Shown piece after piece: positions 17,366-26,507 of a stretch of 64,000 nt of DNA. A program made the translations under genes and the position numbers. Under the pieces are notes generated by a model, which was given only the letters and a program-made list of their open reading frames with translations, searched no databases and was not told the origin of the DNA. Within the stretch, counting starts at the first letter, position 1. Every line of letters starts with the position of its first letter. The stretch comes from Clostridiaceae bacterium (GTDB lineage Bacteria > Bacillota > Clostridia > Clostridiales > Clostridiaceae), in assembly GCA_902363375.1 (NCBI GenBank), contig CABIZX010000003.1, positions 312,097 through 376,096 of the forward strand, given 5' to 3'.

Positions 17366-17467
17366 CTTGGTTTATCTATTGTTAAGGAATTAATAAAAAA
17401 TGGTTGTGGCAGTCTTAAGGTTTATAAAGAGAAGGATTTTCTTTGTATATCTGTGCAACTTAAATAA
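17366..17467 (+). pseudogene. Remnant of a sensor histidine kinase (C-terminal end)
   Basis: The 33 codons before the TAA at 17465 read LGLSIVKELIKNGCGSLKVY and onward to LCISVQLK, the G2 box and last strand of a histidine-kinase ATPase domain. The bases just upstream (CATGACTTGG) look like the GHGLG box with one base missing, giving an in-frame stop. There is no start codon, no kinase body and no response regulator, so it is a decayed fragment. Confidence 0.7.
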
Positions 17468-17532
17468 ATATTGCCAACCTAACTTTATACTAAAGTAAGT
17501 TGACATAGTATATCTTTAATAGTAAACTCAAA

Positions 17533-17559
17533 TTAGTTAGCTTATGCTAACTGATTTTT
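17533..17559 (+). terminator. Terminator-like hairpin
   Basis: TTAGTTAGC (17533-17541) pairs with GCTAACTGA (17546-17554), followed by TTTTT. It may end transcription of the esterase operon. Confidence 0.6.
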
Positions 17560-17575
17560 CAGGAGGAGGTAAGCC

Positions 17576-17605
17576 TTGACTAACTCAATTTTTATAGATG
17601 ATTAA
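17576..17605 (+). other. Possible 9-codon mini-cistron
   Basis: A very strong AGGAGGAGG site (17561-17569) is followed after a normal gap by TTG and nine codons (M/L TNSIFIDD) ending in TAA, in the leader of the DUF2325 gene. It could be a leader peptide or the broken start of a lost gene. No coding gene otherwise uses this ribosome binding site. Confidence 0.3.
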
Positions 17606-17662
17606 GTTAAAGTTAACTTTATAAAGTTTTAAATAAATGATTAGATTTTAGGAGGAGAAGAA

Positions 17663-17986
17663 ATGAGTATAGTAATAATCGGTGGTCATGATAGGATGGT
17701 TTGTGAGTATAAGAAGATTTGTGATAAGTATAGTTGTAGGGCAAAGGTATTTACACAAATGCCAGGAAGATTTAAGTCTCAAATAGGATGTCCTGATTTA
17801 TTGATATTATTTACTAATACAGTTTCACATAAAATGATTACTGCTGCTATGCAAGAAGCATCAAAAAAGAATATTAACATAGCAAAATCTCATAGTAGTA
17901 GCTCTAGTTCTTTAAAGAGTATTTTAGATACTCATTGCTTAAACTGTTCAGATAATTGTGAAGGCTGTCCAAAACATAATAATTAG
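17663..17986 (+). CDS. DUF2325 family protein with cysteine-rich tail
   Basis: The 107-residue protein starts IVIIGGHDRM and contains CPDLLILFTNTVSHKM, both typical of DUF2325. The tail CLNCSDNCEGCPKHNN holds four cysteines in two CxxC-like pairs that could bind metal or a cluster. AGGAGGAG precedes the ATG. The family has no established function. Its position near iron-uptake genes may hint at a metal or redox role, but that is a guess. Confidence 0.85.
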   Translation: MSIVIIGGHDRMVCEYKKICDKYSCRAKVFTQMPGRFKSQIGCPDLLILFTNTVSHKMITAAMQEASKKNINIAKSHSSSSSSLKSILDTHCLNCSDNCEGCPKHNN

Positions 17987-18106
17987 AAGCGTGATTTAAC
18001 CTTTTAGCACTTTAACCCGATAACAAAAATCACTGAAAGTGTTGTATTAATTTTCTGAATATGGTACGTTTTTGTTATGGATATTTTTAGAAGGGCGGGG
18101 TGTAAA

Positions 18107-20095
18107 TTGAGTAACATAAGTAATCTTCAACAAGTAGAAGAAGTATCTTTAATAAATACGCATGGTAAAAGATACTTATCTTTCTTTAAGGAACTGGGAG
18201 AAAAAATATATCAGGTATGTAGCCTAGAAGAAAAATTAAATGATGAGTACTTTAAAGAAAAAGATTTTGAGGAACTTTTAAAAGAAAACCATGAAATTTA
18301 TAGTGATTTAGTAGATGAAAACTATAAGACAAGTTATGGAAATCCTGATTATGCAGTGAAGGAATTAGGAAAAGATATGGGCCATATAGCCACATATCTT
18401 TATAATAGATTGCAAGAGGTTATATCTTTAGTATTTTCTCATAAGGTAGAGAAGATAGAGAAGTTACTACAATTATTAATAGATTCCTATGCACATGTAG
18501 TTAAGTATGGTGATGATGCTGATAGCTTAATGGAGCTGATAAGAGATTTAGAAATTAGCATGTTAGATGATGAAGCAGAAGAAAGAGTTCATAATATAGC
18601 AGTAGATGTTAAGAGTCACCATAAGACTATAGTAGAAGAAGCAAATCCCGACGATTTAAGATATTTATTTAAATATGGAAAATATATAACTGATAATGAA
18701 ATAAAAACAGCTAAATTTTTATCTACTTATAAAGATGTAAATAAAATTGCATATACCATGGTTAAAGGATATATGGATAGCTTTATAAGAGAAAAAAAAG
18801 ATTACACTATTAAATCTACAGTGAGAGTAATATATCATATTGGTCAAGAAGCTATAATGAAGGAAGTCATAAAAGAGTTTGGAAAATATAACTTAACTCC
18901 TGTACTTGCAATGGTAGAATCTACTGATGTAAATAAACAGTTTACTTATGATCATAGATTTGATAATGCTTTATTCTTTAATAAGGATTTTGCTGAAACT
19001 AAAGAGAAAAAATATGAAGCTACCTTTGAAAAGTACAAGGAAGCTTTATCAAAATATTCTGGTATAGCAGTAATTGAAAGTTTCGGAGAGGTTCCGTTTG
19101 CACCTGAAAGTAAGAAGACAGTCTTAAAATTAAATGAGGAACAAAGTAAAGTTTATCAAAATGCAACGGTAAGACTTAGAAACATACAAAATAATTATAT
19201 GCCAGCCAGTGAAACTACTTTTACAATCATAGCTTTCCCTACTCCAGAAATAGGAGATAATTTTGAAGAAATTTTTGCTGACACTATGAAGATAAACACC
19301 TTGGATTCTGATAAGTGGGAAAGAATACAAAACGAAATTATAAAGGCCTTAGATAAAGGAGACTATATCCACGTTAAAGGCTGTAATGGAAATAGAACAG
19401 ACATAAAGGTTAAAATGCATGAAATTAGTAATCCAGAGAAGGAAACAAACTTTGAAAACTGCATTGCGACTGTAAATATACCAGTTGGTGAGGTGTTTAC
19501 ATCTCCAGTGTTAAATGGAACTAATGGTATTTTACATCTAGAGGAAATATTCTTAGCAGGGCTTAAATATATAAATTTAGAACTTGTATTTAAAGATGGA
19601 TATATAGAGAAATATGACTGCTCTAACTTTAAAGAAGAGTCTAAGAATAAAAAATATATAGAAGAAAATTTACTATTCCCAAATAAAACTTTACCTCTTG
19701 GTGAGTTTGCAATAGGTACAAACACCTTGGCCTATGTTATAGCACAAAAGCATAATATAGTACCTATACTTCCTATTCTTATAGGAGAAAAAATGGGACC
19801 ACACTTTGCAGTGGGTGATACTTGTTATTCTTATAGTGAAGATGAAAGAGTATATAATCTTTTTGATGGAAAAGAAATAATTGCTAAAGATAATGAAAAA
19901 TCTATCTTAAGAAAAACAGATATGGAAAATGCATATACTCAATGTCACACTGACATAACTATTCCTTATGATAGCTTAGAATTTATAAATGCTGTAACAA
20001 AGGATGGACAGGTTATTGAAGTAATTAATAATGGAAGATTTACATTAAAGGGTACTGAAGAGTTAAATGAACCTTTTAGTGCTTTATATAAATAG
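18107..20095 (+). CDS. M29-type (AmpS-like) metallo-aminopeptidase with N-terminal extension
   Basis: The C-terminal half carries the M29 aminopeptidase motifs: PVGEVFTSP (about residue 460), LPLGEFAIGTN (about 530), GEKMGPHFAVGD (about 560) and HTDITIP (about 613). These supply the Glu/His/Asp metal ligands. The first 330 or so residues are helical and unlike the compact 400-residue M29 enzymes, making 662 residues in total. The TTG at 18107 follows GGCGGGGTG; the ATG at 18077 has no ribosome binding site. The gene ends 11 bases before hutU, so both are probably cotranscribed. It would cleave N-terminal residues from peptides in the cytoplasm. Confidence 0.82.
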   Translation: MSNISNLQQVEEVSLINTHGKRYLSFFKELGEKIYQVCSLEEKLNDEYFKEKDFEELLKENHEIYSDLVDENYKTSYGNPDYAVKELGKDMGHIATYLYNRLQEVISLVFSHKVEKIEKLLQLLIDSYAHVVKYGDDADSLMELIRDLEISMLDDEAEERVHNIAVDVKSHHKTIVEEANPDDLRYLFKYGKYITDNEIKTAKFLSTYKDVNKIAYTMVKGYMDSFIREKKDYTIKSTVRVIYHIGQEAIMKEVIKEFGKYNLTPVLAMVESTDVNKQFTYDHRFDNALFFNKDFAETKEKKYEATFEKYKEALSKYSGIAVIESFGEVPFAPESKKTVLKLNEEQSKVYQNATVRLRNIQNNYMPASETTFTIIAFPTPEIGDNFEEIFADTMKINTLDSDKWERIQNEIIKALDKGDYIHVKGCNGNRTDIKVKMHEISNPEKETNFENCIATVNIPVGEVFTSPVLNGTNGILHLEEIFLAGLKYINLELVFKDGYIEKYDCSNFKEESKNKKYIEENLLFPNKTLPLGEFAIGTNTLAYVIAQKHNIVPILPILIGEKMGPHFAVGDTCYSYSEDERVYNLFDGKEIIAKDNEKSILRKTDMENAYTQCHTDITIPYDSLEFINAVTKDGQVIEVINNGRFTLKGTEELNEPFSALYK

Positions 20096-20106
20096 GGGGG
20101 ACAATC

Positions 20107-22134
20107 ATGATTAATAACATTGATATTAAAAATAAAATGGTGATAAAGTTAGATGATGAGTTACCAGAAATGCCTAAGTTTCAAGAGGGGATAAGAAGAG
20201 CTCCAGATAGAGGTTATAGCTTAACACCTGCGCAAACTGAAGTTGCGCTTAAGAATGCTTTAAGATATATTCCAGAGAATCTTCATGAAAAGCTAGCTCC
20301 AGAATTCATGGAAGAACTTTTGACTAGAGGAAGAATATATGGATATAGATTTAGACCAGAAGGAAAGTTAAGTGGAAAATCTATAGATGAATATAAAGGA
20401 AATTGTATAGAGGGTAAAGCCTTCCAAGTTATGATAGATAATAACTTAGATTTTGATGTGGCACTATACCCATATGAGCTTGTTACTTATGGAGAGACAG
20501 GACAAGTATGTCAAAACTGGATGCAGTATAGACTTATAAAAAAATACTTAGAGAATATGACTGATGAGCAAACTCTAGTAGTCGAAAGTGGTCATCCATT
20601 AGGACTATTTAGAAGTTCTAAAACAGCTCCAAGAGTAATAACTACTAACGGATTAATGGTTGGTATGTTTGATAATCCAGAAGACTTCCACCTAGCAACT
20701 CAACTTGGAGTAGCTAACTATGGACAGATGACAGCAGGTGGTTGGATGTATATAGGACCTCAAGGTATAGTTCATGGTACTTTCAACACTATAATTAATG
20801 CTGGAAGATTAAAGCTTGGAGTGGCTGAAGACGGAGATTTAAGAGGTAAGATATTTGTAACTTCTGGACTTGGAGGAATGAGTGGTGCTCAACCTAAGGC
20901 TATAGAGATAGCTAATGGGGTAGGTATTATAGCTGAGGTTGATTATTCAAGAATTAAAACAAGACTTGACCAAGGCTGGGTTTCAATGGCATCCAGTGAT
21001 TTGGAAGAAGTTATAAGAGTAGCTAAGGAAAAAGCTAAAAATAAAGAGTCTATTTCTATAGCATACCATGGAAATATTGTAGATTTACTTGAGTATATAT
21101 TAGAAAATGATATTCATATAGACTTATTATCAGACCAAACTTCTTGTCATGCAGCTTATGAAGGTGGATATGCACCAGTAGGAATTTCTTTTGAAGAAAG
21201 AACTAGATTACTAAAAGAAGATAGAGAAAAATTCAAAGAGCTTGTAGACATGACTTTATTAAAACACTATGAAATAATTAAAAAGCTAGTAGCTAAGGGA
21301 GTTTATTTCTTTGATTATGGTAACTCCTTCATGAAAGCAATCTATGATGCTGGTGGAAAAGACATAGCTAAAAATGGTGTAGATGAAAAAGATGGATTTA
21401 TTTATCCTTCTTATGTTGAAGATATTATGGGACCAATGCTATTTGACTATGGTTACGGACCATTTAGATGGGTATGCTTAAGCCACAAACATGAGGACTT
21501 AATAAAAACAGACCATGCTGCTATGGAATGTATTGATCCAAATAGAAGAGGACAAGATAGAGATAACTATATTTGGATTAGAGACGCAGAAAAGAATAAG
21601 TTAGTTGTTGGTACTGAAGCAAGAATTCTATATCAAGATGCACAAGGTCGTATGGATATAGCTCTTAAGTTCAATGAATTAGTAAGAAAAGGTGAAGTTG
21701 GACCAATTATGCTTGGTAGAGACCACCATGATGTAAGTGGTACAGATTCTCCGTTTAGAGAAACTTCTAATATAAAAGATGGAAGTAATATGATGGCTGA
21801 AATGGCAATCCAATGCTTTGCTGGAAATGCAGCAAGAGGAATGAGTTTAATTGCACTTCACAATGGTGGAGGAGTTGGAACAAGTAAGTCCATCAATGGA
21901 GGCTTTGGTCTAGTTCTTGATGGAAGTGAAAGAGTTGATAATATTATAAAATCATCTATGGCATGGGATGTTATGGGTGGAGTTGCTAGAAGAGCTTGGG
22001 CAAGAAACCCACACTCTATAGGGACTAGTATGGAGTATAATGAGAAGAATAAAGGCACAGACCACATAACTCTTCCATATATACCAAAGGATGAATTAAT
22101 CAAAGAGGTTATAAATAAAGCTTTAAACAAATAA
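20107..22134 (+). CDS. hutU: Urocanate hydratase
   Basis: Urocanate hydratase adds water to urocanate, giving imidazolone propionate, with tightly bound NAD+. The 675-residue protein is the long form of the family. It has the conserved TNGLMVGMFDNPEDFH, YGQMTAGGWMYIGPQGIVHG, GLGGMSGAQPKA (NAD site), FRWVCLS and MLGRDHHDVSGTDSPFRET stretches. AGGGGGGAC precedes the ATG. No hutH, hutI or formiminotransferase gene is beside it; the only partner is the upstream aminopeptidase. A terminator follows at 22237. Confidence 0.97.
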   Translation: MINNIDIKNKMVIKLDDELPEMPKFQEGIRRAPDRGYSLTPAQTEVALKNALRYIPENLHEKLAPEFMEELLTRGRIYGYRFRPEGKLSGKSIDEYKGNCIEGKAFQVMIDNNLDFDVALYPYELVTYGETGQVCQNWMQYRLIKKYLENMTDEQTLVVESGHPLGLFRSSKTAPRVITTNGLMVGMFDNPEDFHLATQLGVANYGQMTAGGWMYIGPQGIVHGTFNTIINAGRLKLGVAEDGDLRGKIFVTSGLGGMSGAQPKAIEIANGVGIIAEVDYSRIKTRLDQGWVSMASSDLEEVIRVAKEKAKNKESISIAYHGNIVDLLEYILENDIHIDLLSDQTSCHAAYEGGYAPVGISFEERTRLLKEDREKFKELVDMTLLKHYEIIKKLVAKGVYFFDYGNSFMKAIYDAGGKDIAKNGVDEKDGFIYPSYVEDIMGPMLFDYGYGPFRWVCLSHKHEDLIKTDHAAMECIDPNRRGQDRDNYIWIRDAEKNKLVVGTEARILYQDAQGRMDIALKFNELVRKGEVGPIMLGRDHHDVSGTDSPFRETSNIKDGSNMMAEMAIQCFAGNAARGMSLIALHNGGGVGTSKSINGGFGLVLDGSERVDNIIKSSMAWDVMGGVARRAWARNPHSIGTSMEYNEKNKGTDHITLPYIPKDELIKEVINKALNK

Positions 22135-22236
22135 GACTTTAAATAAATAAAACTAGGTATAAGTTTTATAAATAAAGTTAAAGATAAGAATGTAGTTAAC
22201 ATAATTAAAAATAAGAGAAAAATAGAATAATTCTAT

Positions 22237-22282
22237 TCGAGTGTATAGGTATTAATTAATTAAACTATGCACTCGATTTTTT
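22237..22282 (+). terminator. Terminator after hutU
   Basis: TCGAGTGTATAG (22237-22248) pairs with CTATGCACTCGA (22265-22276), followed by TTTTTT. Confidence 0.9.
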
Positions 22283-22426
22283 ATTATTTAGGGAATTATC
22301 ATTTTTTAGAATAAAATAGTTCTAAGTTAGAATTTATTTCGTATATTTTTATGGGAATAGTATTTTAGATACAAATTTAAAAGTAAAAGTTAAAAGTTTA
22401 AAGAAAATAAAAATAATATTTAAATC

Positions 22427-22479
22427 ATGTATGTACATACATATATAATATTGAATAGGAAATTTACAAGTAGTATAAT
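22427..22479 (+). promoter_or_regulatory. Promoter with upstream 16-bp palindrome
   Basis: ATGTATGTACATACAT (22427-22442) is a perfect palindrome 8 bp upstream of TTGAAT (22451-22456), which with a 17-bp spacer and TATAAT (22474-22479) forms a promoter for the lipoprotein gene. The palindrome could be a regulator site. Confidence 0.6.
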
Positions 22480-22517
22480 AGTTAAAGCATTAGAATTAAA
22501 AATAAGGAGGGATAGTG

Positions 22518-23534
22518 TTGGTTTATAAAGAAAATCATAGAAAAATAAGTAGAAGAATATTATTTAGTACATTAATAACACTAGTTGTTGCCCTTTTTGT
22601 TTTTGTTGGATGTAATTCTAAGGAGAAAAACGAAGAAAAAGAAGAGAATGAAGCTGTTGTAACTAATTATACAAGCGCATTGTTAGAACGAAATAATAAT
22701 ATATATATCTTTGATGAAGATGAGGAATATTTAGAGGGGGTTGGAGATTTATCTAGACTAAAAGAACTTACAACCTTGAGTAATGATTGGAATAAAGTAG
22801 CCTTTAAATATTTAGATGAGAAGGATAAAGTAAATATATACAGCATGAAAGATGAAGAATATAAAGTATTAGCAGTAGAGAATTTAGGAGAAAATCAAAT
22901 ATCTAGTTTATCTTGGATAGATAACAAATTAGTAGTTCAATTATATGTAAATCCTACTACTAGTAAATGTTTAGTTTATGATTCTGATACTTTAGAGCTT
23001 TTAAATTCCTGTGAAGGAGTACTTATAGATATTCTTGATGAGGGTAATACTTTAGTTTATGGAAAAACCCTTAATGGAATTACTACAATATATTTTAATG
23101 ATGTAAAGGTACTGACCTTAGAGAATAAAGGTGAGGTTTTATTAAAGGGAAAAGTATCTCCAAAGAGAGATGAATTAGCTTTTATTACTTTTATTTTTGA
23201 TAGAGAAAATGGACATCAATATGAATATTTATATAGAGGTAAAGTTGAAGATGGTAAGGTAAAAGATGTATTAAAAACTATTAAGCCTTATGAAATAGAT
23301 GGGGAAATAATATATGAAAAGGATGAATTATTCATATGTAGTGAAAACAAGAGTTATTTGGTAGAAGAAGAAAAGTTTATTGAGAAAGAAAACGAAGAAG
23401 TAAACAAAAAACTAGATGAAAATTCTCGAAAGCTTAAAGCAATTCTTAGAAATACCTTTGAAAGTGAAAATATTGATGAAAGTCTATCATGGGCTGAAAT
23501 AGGAGTTTATAATATTACCTGGTTTGCCAGGTAA
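22518..23534 (+). CDS. Putative lipoprotein of unknown function (beta-propeller-like)
   Basis: The 338-residue protein has a lipoprotein signal (hydrophobic stretch ending FVFVGC), an acidic-basic linker, then repeated short beta-rich units with forms such as NNIYIFDEDEEYL, WNKVAFKYLDEKDKVNIYSM and SSLSWIDNKLVVQLY. This is the pattern of a TolB/WD40-like propeller. I do not recognise a named family. TTG 22518 and GTG 22515 both fit the AGGAGGG site; the TTG has the better spacing. Its last codons and stop lie inside the terminator hairpin. Confidence 0.75.
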   Translation: MVYKENHRKISRRILFSTLITLVVALFVFVGCNSKEKNEEKEENEAVVTNYTSALLERNNNIYIFDEDEEYLEGVGDLSRLKELTTLSNDWNKVAFKYLDEKDKVNIYSMKDEEYKVLAVENLGENQISSLSWIDNKLVVQLYVNPTTSKCLVYDSDTLELLNSCEGVLIDILDEGNTLVYGKTLNGITTIYFNDVKVLTLENKGEVLLKGKVSPKRDELAFITFIFDRENGHQYEYLYRGKVEDGKVKDVLKTIKPYEIDGEIIYEKDELFICSENKSYLVEEEKFIEKENEEVNKKLDENSRKLKAILRNTFESENIDESLSWAEIGVYNITWFAR

Positions 23535-23543
23535 TATTTTTTT
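23511..23543 (+). terminator. Terminator overlapping the end of the lipoprotein gene
   Basis: AATATTACCTGG (23511-23522) and CCAGGTAATATT (23527-23538) form a perfect stem followed by Ts. The stop codon (23532-23534) lies inside the 3' arm. Confidence 0.9.
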
Positions 23544-23699
23544 GCATCAATGTAAAGTTAAGTTAAAATAATTGTAGATAAATATAAAAAATCCGCAGCA
23601 ATAATTGTTGAAATTTATATAAAATCTATTGCAATATTTAAAATAGATAAGCAAATAAATTGTATCTTTTTTTTGAAGATTATATTAATGATAAATAGG

Positions 23700-23728
23700 T
23701 TGACACAAGCATAAGGCTCAAATATAAT
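23700..23728 (+). promoter_or_regulatory. Promoter of the formate/nitrite channel gene
   Basis: TTGACA (23700-23705), 17 bp and TATAAT (23723-23728): a consensus vegetative promoter. Confidence 0.85.
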
Positions 23729-23782
23729 TAGCGAGGGAAACAGATAATCGATATTAACAAAACAATATTGGGAGGAATTTTA

Positions 23783-24640
23783 ATGGACAAGAAAATGCTT
23801 TCACCTGAAGAAATTACTACCTATGTGGAAGAGGTTGGAGTTAAAAAAGCTAACAACAAATGTGTACAAACTCTTTTCTTAGGGATTCTAGCAGGGGTGT
23901 TTATAGCTTTAGGTGCGTATGCATCATCGGTTGCATCACATGGAATAAGTGATCCAGGACTACAAAAGGTTGTAGCAGGTGTAGTATTCCCTGTTGGACT
24001 AATATTAGTATTAATATGTGGATCAGAATTATTTACAGGAAATTCATTATTAAGTGTAGCTTGGGCTGAAAAGAGAATAACAACAGGTCAAATGTTTAAA
24101 AATTGGACTATTGTTTGGATAGGTAATTTTATAGGAGCTGCATTTATAGCGATATTAGTTTTTTCATCAGGCCTTTTATCAACAGGAACAGTTGGAGGAT
24201 ATGCTGTTAAAGTAGCTGCTACAAAAGCTAGTATAGGATTTGGACCTGCTATTGCAAGTGGAATATTATGTAATATAATAGTTTGTCTATGCGTATGGGG
24301 TACCTATGCAGCTAAAGATGTAGTAGGAAAAATATTTATGGGCTTTTTTCCAATATTTGCTTTTGTTATAGCTGGATTTGAGCACTGTGTAGCTAATATG
24401 TATTATTTTTCAATAGGATTACTTGCAAAAATGAATCCAGACTTTATTGAAGCATCTCATGTAGCCGCTGAAAAACTAGATAATTTAACTATAGGTGGAA
24501 TTTTCAAAAATCTAATACCTGTAACTATTGGTAACATGATAGGTGGAGCAGTTTGTGTTGGATTAGTTTATTGGTTTATATACAGAAGATGCAATAAAAA
24601 GAATGCTGAAGTAAAAAAAAACCAACAATTATCAGCATAA
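23783..24640 (+). CDS. Formate/nitrite transporter (FNT) family channel
   Basis: The 285-residue membrane protein has six helices and the FNT hallmarks FLGILAGVFIALGAY, CGSELFTGN and GFEHCVANMYY, the last with the central histidine of the pore. FNT pentamers conduct formate, nitrite, hydrosulfide or related small anions. In a fermenting clostridium, formate or HS- are the likely substrates; the sequence does not decide. ATG 23783 sits 7 bases after GGAGG; an in-frame TTG at 23768 lies ahead of that site and is not used. The gene has its own promoter and terminator. Confidence 0.92.
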   Translation: MDKKMLSPEEITTYVEEVGVKKANNKCVQTLFLGILAGVFIALGAYASSVASHGISDPGLQKVVAGVVFPVGLILVLICGSELFTGNSLLSVAWAEKRITTGQMFKNWTIVWIGNFIGAAFIAILVFSSGLLSTGTVGGYAVKVAATKASIGFGPAIASGILCNIIVCLCVWGTYAAKDVVGKIFMGFFPIFAFVIAGFEHCVANMYYFSIGLLAKMNPDFIEASHVAAEKLDNLTIGGIFKNLIPVTIGNMIGGAVCVGLVYWFIYRRCNKKNAEVKKNQQLSA

Positions 24641-24646
24641 TATATA

Positions 24647-24684
24647 AAAATCATGCTAAAATGTAGATTTTAGCATGATTTTTT
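24647..24684 (+). terminator. Terminator after the FNT channel gene
   Basis: AAAATCATGCTAAAA pairs with TTTTAGCATGATTTT around a 6-base loop, ending in a T-tract. Confidence 0.9.
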
Positions 24685-24925
24685 ATATTACAATCGTATA
24701 ATGAATATACTATATTAATTTCTATAATATGTTTACAGAAATATCATGAAGGTGAAATATTTGGCTACAAAAATATTAGGGATATGAAGAAATTTCTATA
24801 ATAGTGTGAAAATATATATTAATTTGTAAAAATCTATTTAATATTTGAAATGCATAATATAGAATAGATATGTGAGTATAAATATGTAGAGGAATAAATA
24901 TAGATGTTATAATATGGAGGTTTAT

Positions 24926-25945
24926 ATGATAAATAAAAAAAGAGTTGTAAGTGCCATTGTAGCGTTAGGTTTAATAGGTACAGTAGTTTTTGGATTTTAT
25001 AATAAGGTTGAAGCAGATGCAGTGAAGATAAGGTTAGGTGGAAGTAAAAGATATGATACAGCAGTTGAAGTATCTAAAAATGGATGGGCTGGTGGAAGTA
25101 AGACAATCGTATTAGTTTGTGGGACAGACTATCCTGATGCTTTAAGTGCAGCACCGCTGGCAAAGAAATATAATGCACCGATATTACTTACAGAAAACAA
25201 TTCTCTACCTAGTGTAGTATCAAAAGAGATAGATAGATTAAAGCCAACAAATGCTTACATAGTTGGTGGCGATGGTGTCGTTTCTAAAAATATAGAATCA
25301 CAACTTAAAGGTAAAGGAATATCAGTTCAGAGATTAGGTGGAAGCACTAGATTTGAAACAGCGGTTAATGTAGCTAAACAGGTAGGAACAGCTAATGGAG
25401 TAGTTTTAGCATCAGGTAGAAGCTTTGCAGATGCATTATCTGTAGCTCCAGTAGCAGCTAAATTAGGAATGCCAATACTATTAACGGAAATAGATGAGTT
25501 TAATAGCTTAAACAAAAGTTTCATACAAAGTAATAATATACCTAAAACCTATGTAGTTGGTGGAGAGGGAGTAATATCTAATGCCAATATGAAGAATTAC
25601 AAAAATCCTACTAGAATTGGTGGCAGTGATAGGTATGATACAAATATAGCAGTTTTAAATACTTTTAAAAATCAAATAGATTTAAATAAGATATATATAG
25701 CATCAGGAGATGATTTTCCAGATGGCTTAGTTGGTGCACCTATAGCATCATTAACTTCTTCACCTATAATTCTTATGAATGAATCAGCGAAGTATTATCC
25801 TAAAGTTCTAGAAAGAATTAAAGGAATAAAGTCTAATCAAGTAGTAGTTTTAGGGGAAACTGGAGTAGTTAGTGATAATATTGTTAAAAAGGTTTTAGAT
25901 TCAGTTAATTATGAGGAAAAATTTAAGGTTTTAAGTATAGAATAG
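24926..25945 (+). CDS. Secreted protein of three cell-wall-binding 2 (CWB2) repeats
   Basis: A signal peptide (residues about 1-30, ending VEADA) is followed by three tandem CWB2 repeats. They start RLGGSKRYDTAV (about 36), RLGGSTRFETAV (about 136) and RIGGSDRYDTNI (about 230), each with a YIVGGDG/YVVGGEG/VVLGETG turn. In C. difficile, three CWB2 units trimerise and anchor proteins to the wall through PSII. The 339-residue protein has no second, functional domain: it is an anchor module alone with a short tail. ATG 24926 follows GGAGG; ATG 24914 overlaps that site. Confidence 0.9.
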   Translation: MINKKRVVSAIVALGLIGTVVFGFYNKVEADAVKIRLGGSKRYDTAVEVSKNGWAGGSKTIVLVCGTDYPDALSAAPLAKKYNAPILLTENNSLPSVVSKEIDRLKPTNAYIVGGDGVVSKNIESQLKGKGISVQRLGGSTRFETAVNVAKQVGTANGVVLASGRSFADALSVAPVAAKLGMPILLTEIDEFNSLNKSFIQSNNIPKTYVVGGEGVISNANMKNYKNPTRIGGSDRYDTNIAVLNTFKNQIDLNKIYIASGDDFPDGLVGAPIASLTSSPIILMNESAKYYPKVLERIKGIKSNQVVVLGETGVVSDNIVKKVLDSVNYEEKFKVLSIE

Positions 25946-25967
25946 TTCGAAAGTGGAGGATATTAAA

Positions 25968-26507
25968 GTGAGAGCTATAGAAGATGTGCTTAAGGACCTA
26001 CCTTTAGGGGTATCTGCTTTAGCAGAACAGCTTATTGATAGTAAACAAGTAACTTGTATAATAATTAAAGATGACTTTAAACATTTTTTATACTTAACAA
26101 ATGCAATGGAATTTTACTTTAAGGGTGCATGCATAAAAAGTAATAAAGTAATTTCAGGCCATTTAATCGTAAAGTTGAAAGATGCTTTACGTGAGAGGCA
26201 CTATCCTTTCCACTTTAATTATTATGATGAAAAAGTATTGAGTTTAATTGTAAAGTTAAGCTATCAGAAAAAGTTATACTTGGTAATTAGTAATAAGTAT
26301 AATGAGTATAAAATAGTTTGCTTTAAAAACAATTTAAGAAAGTTCTTTAAGAAATATATGATAAATTGCATAAGCTGTGGGTATAAGTGGGACGATGAAG
26401 ATTATAAAAAATCCATCGATAAGTTAATATGCTCCTTTCCTGACATAAATCATATATGGGACAAGCTTGGCGGGGAAATAACCATGAATGTTATAAAAAA
26501 ACAGTAA
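25968..26507 (+). CDS. Hypothetical protein, 179 residues
   Basis: I do not recognise this protein. From the GTG at 25968 (GGAGG 8 bases upstream) it encodes a soluble, lysine-rich protein. It has a hydrophobic-strand pattern in the first half (VTCIIIKDDF, LYLVISNKY) and one Cys pair (CISCGYKW) near residue 135. There is no signal peptide or membrane helix. It starts 22 bases after the CWB2 gene and is probably cotranscribed with it, but a cytoplasmic protein would not contact the wall protein directly. Confidence 0.7.
   Translation: MRAIEDVLKDLPLGVSALAEQLIDSKQVTCIIIKDDFKHFLYLTNAMEFYFKGACIKSNKVISGHLIVKLKDALRERHYPFHFNYYDEKVLSLIVKLSYQKKLYLVISNKYNEYKIVCFKNNLRKFFKKYMINCISCGYKWDDEDYKKSIDKLICSFPDINHIWDKLGGEITMNVIKKQ

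Noticed and set aside
25953..25967. Earlier GTG start for the hypothetical gene after the CWB2 gene
   Set aside because: This GTG lies just before the GGAGG that serves as ribosome binding site for the GTG at 25968.
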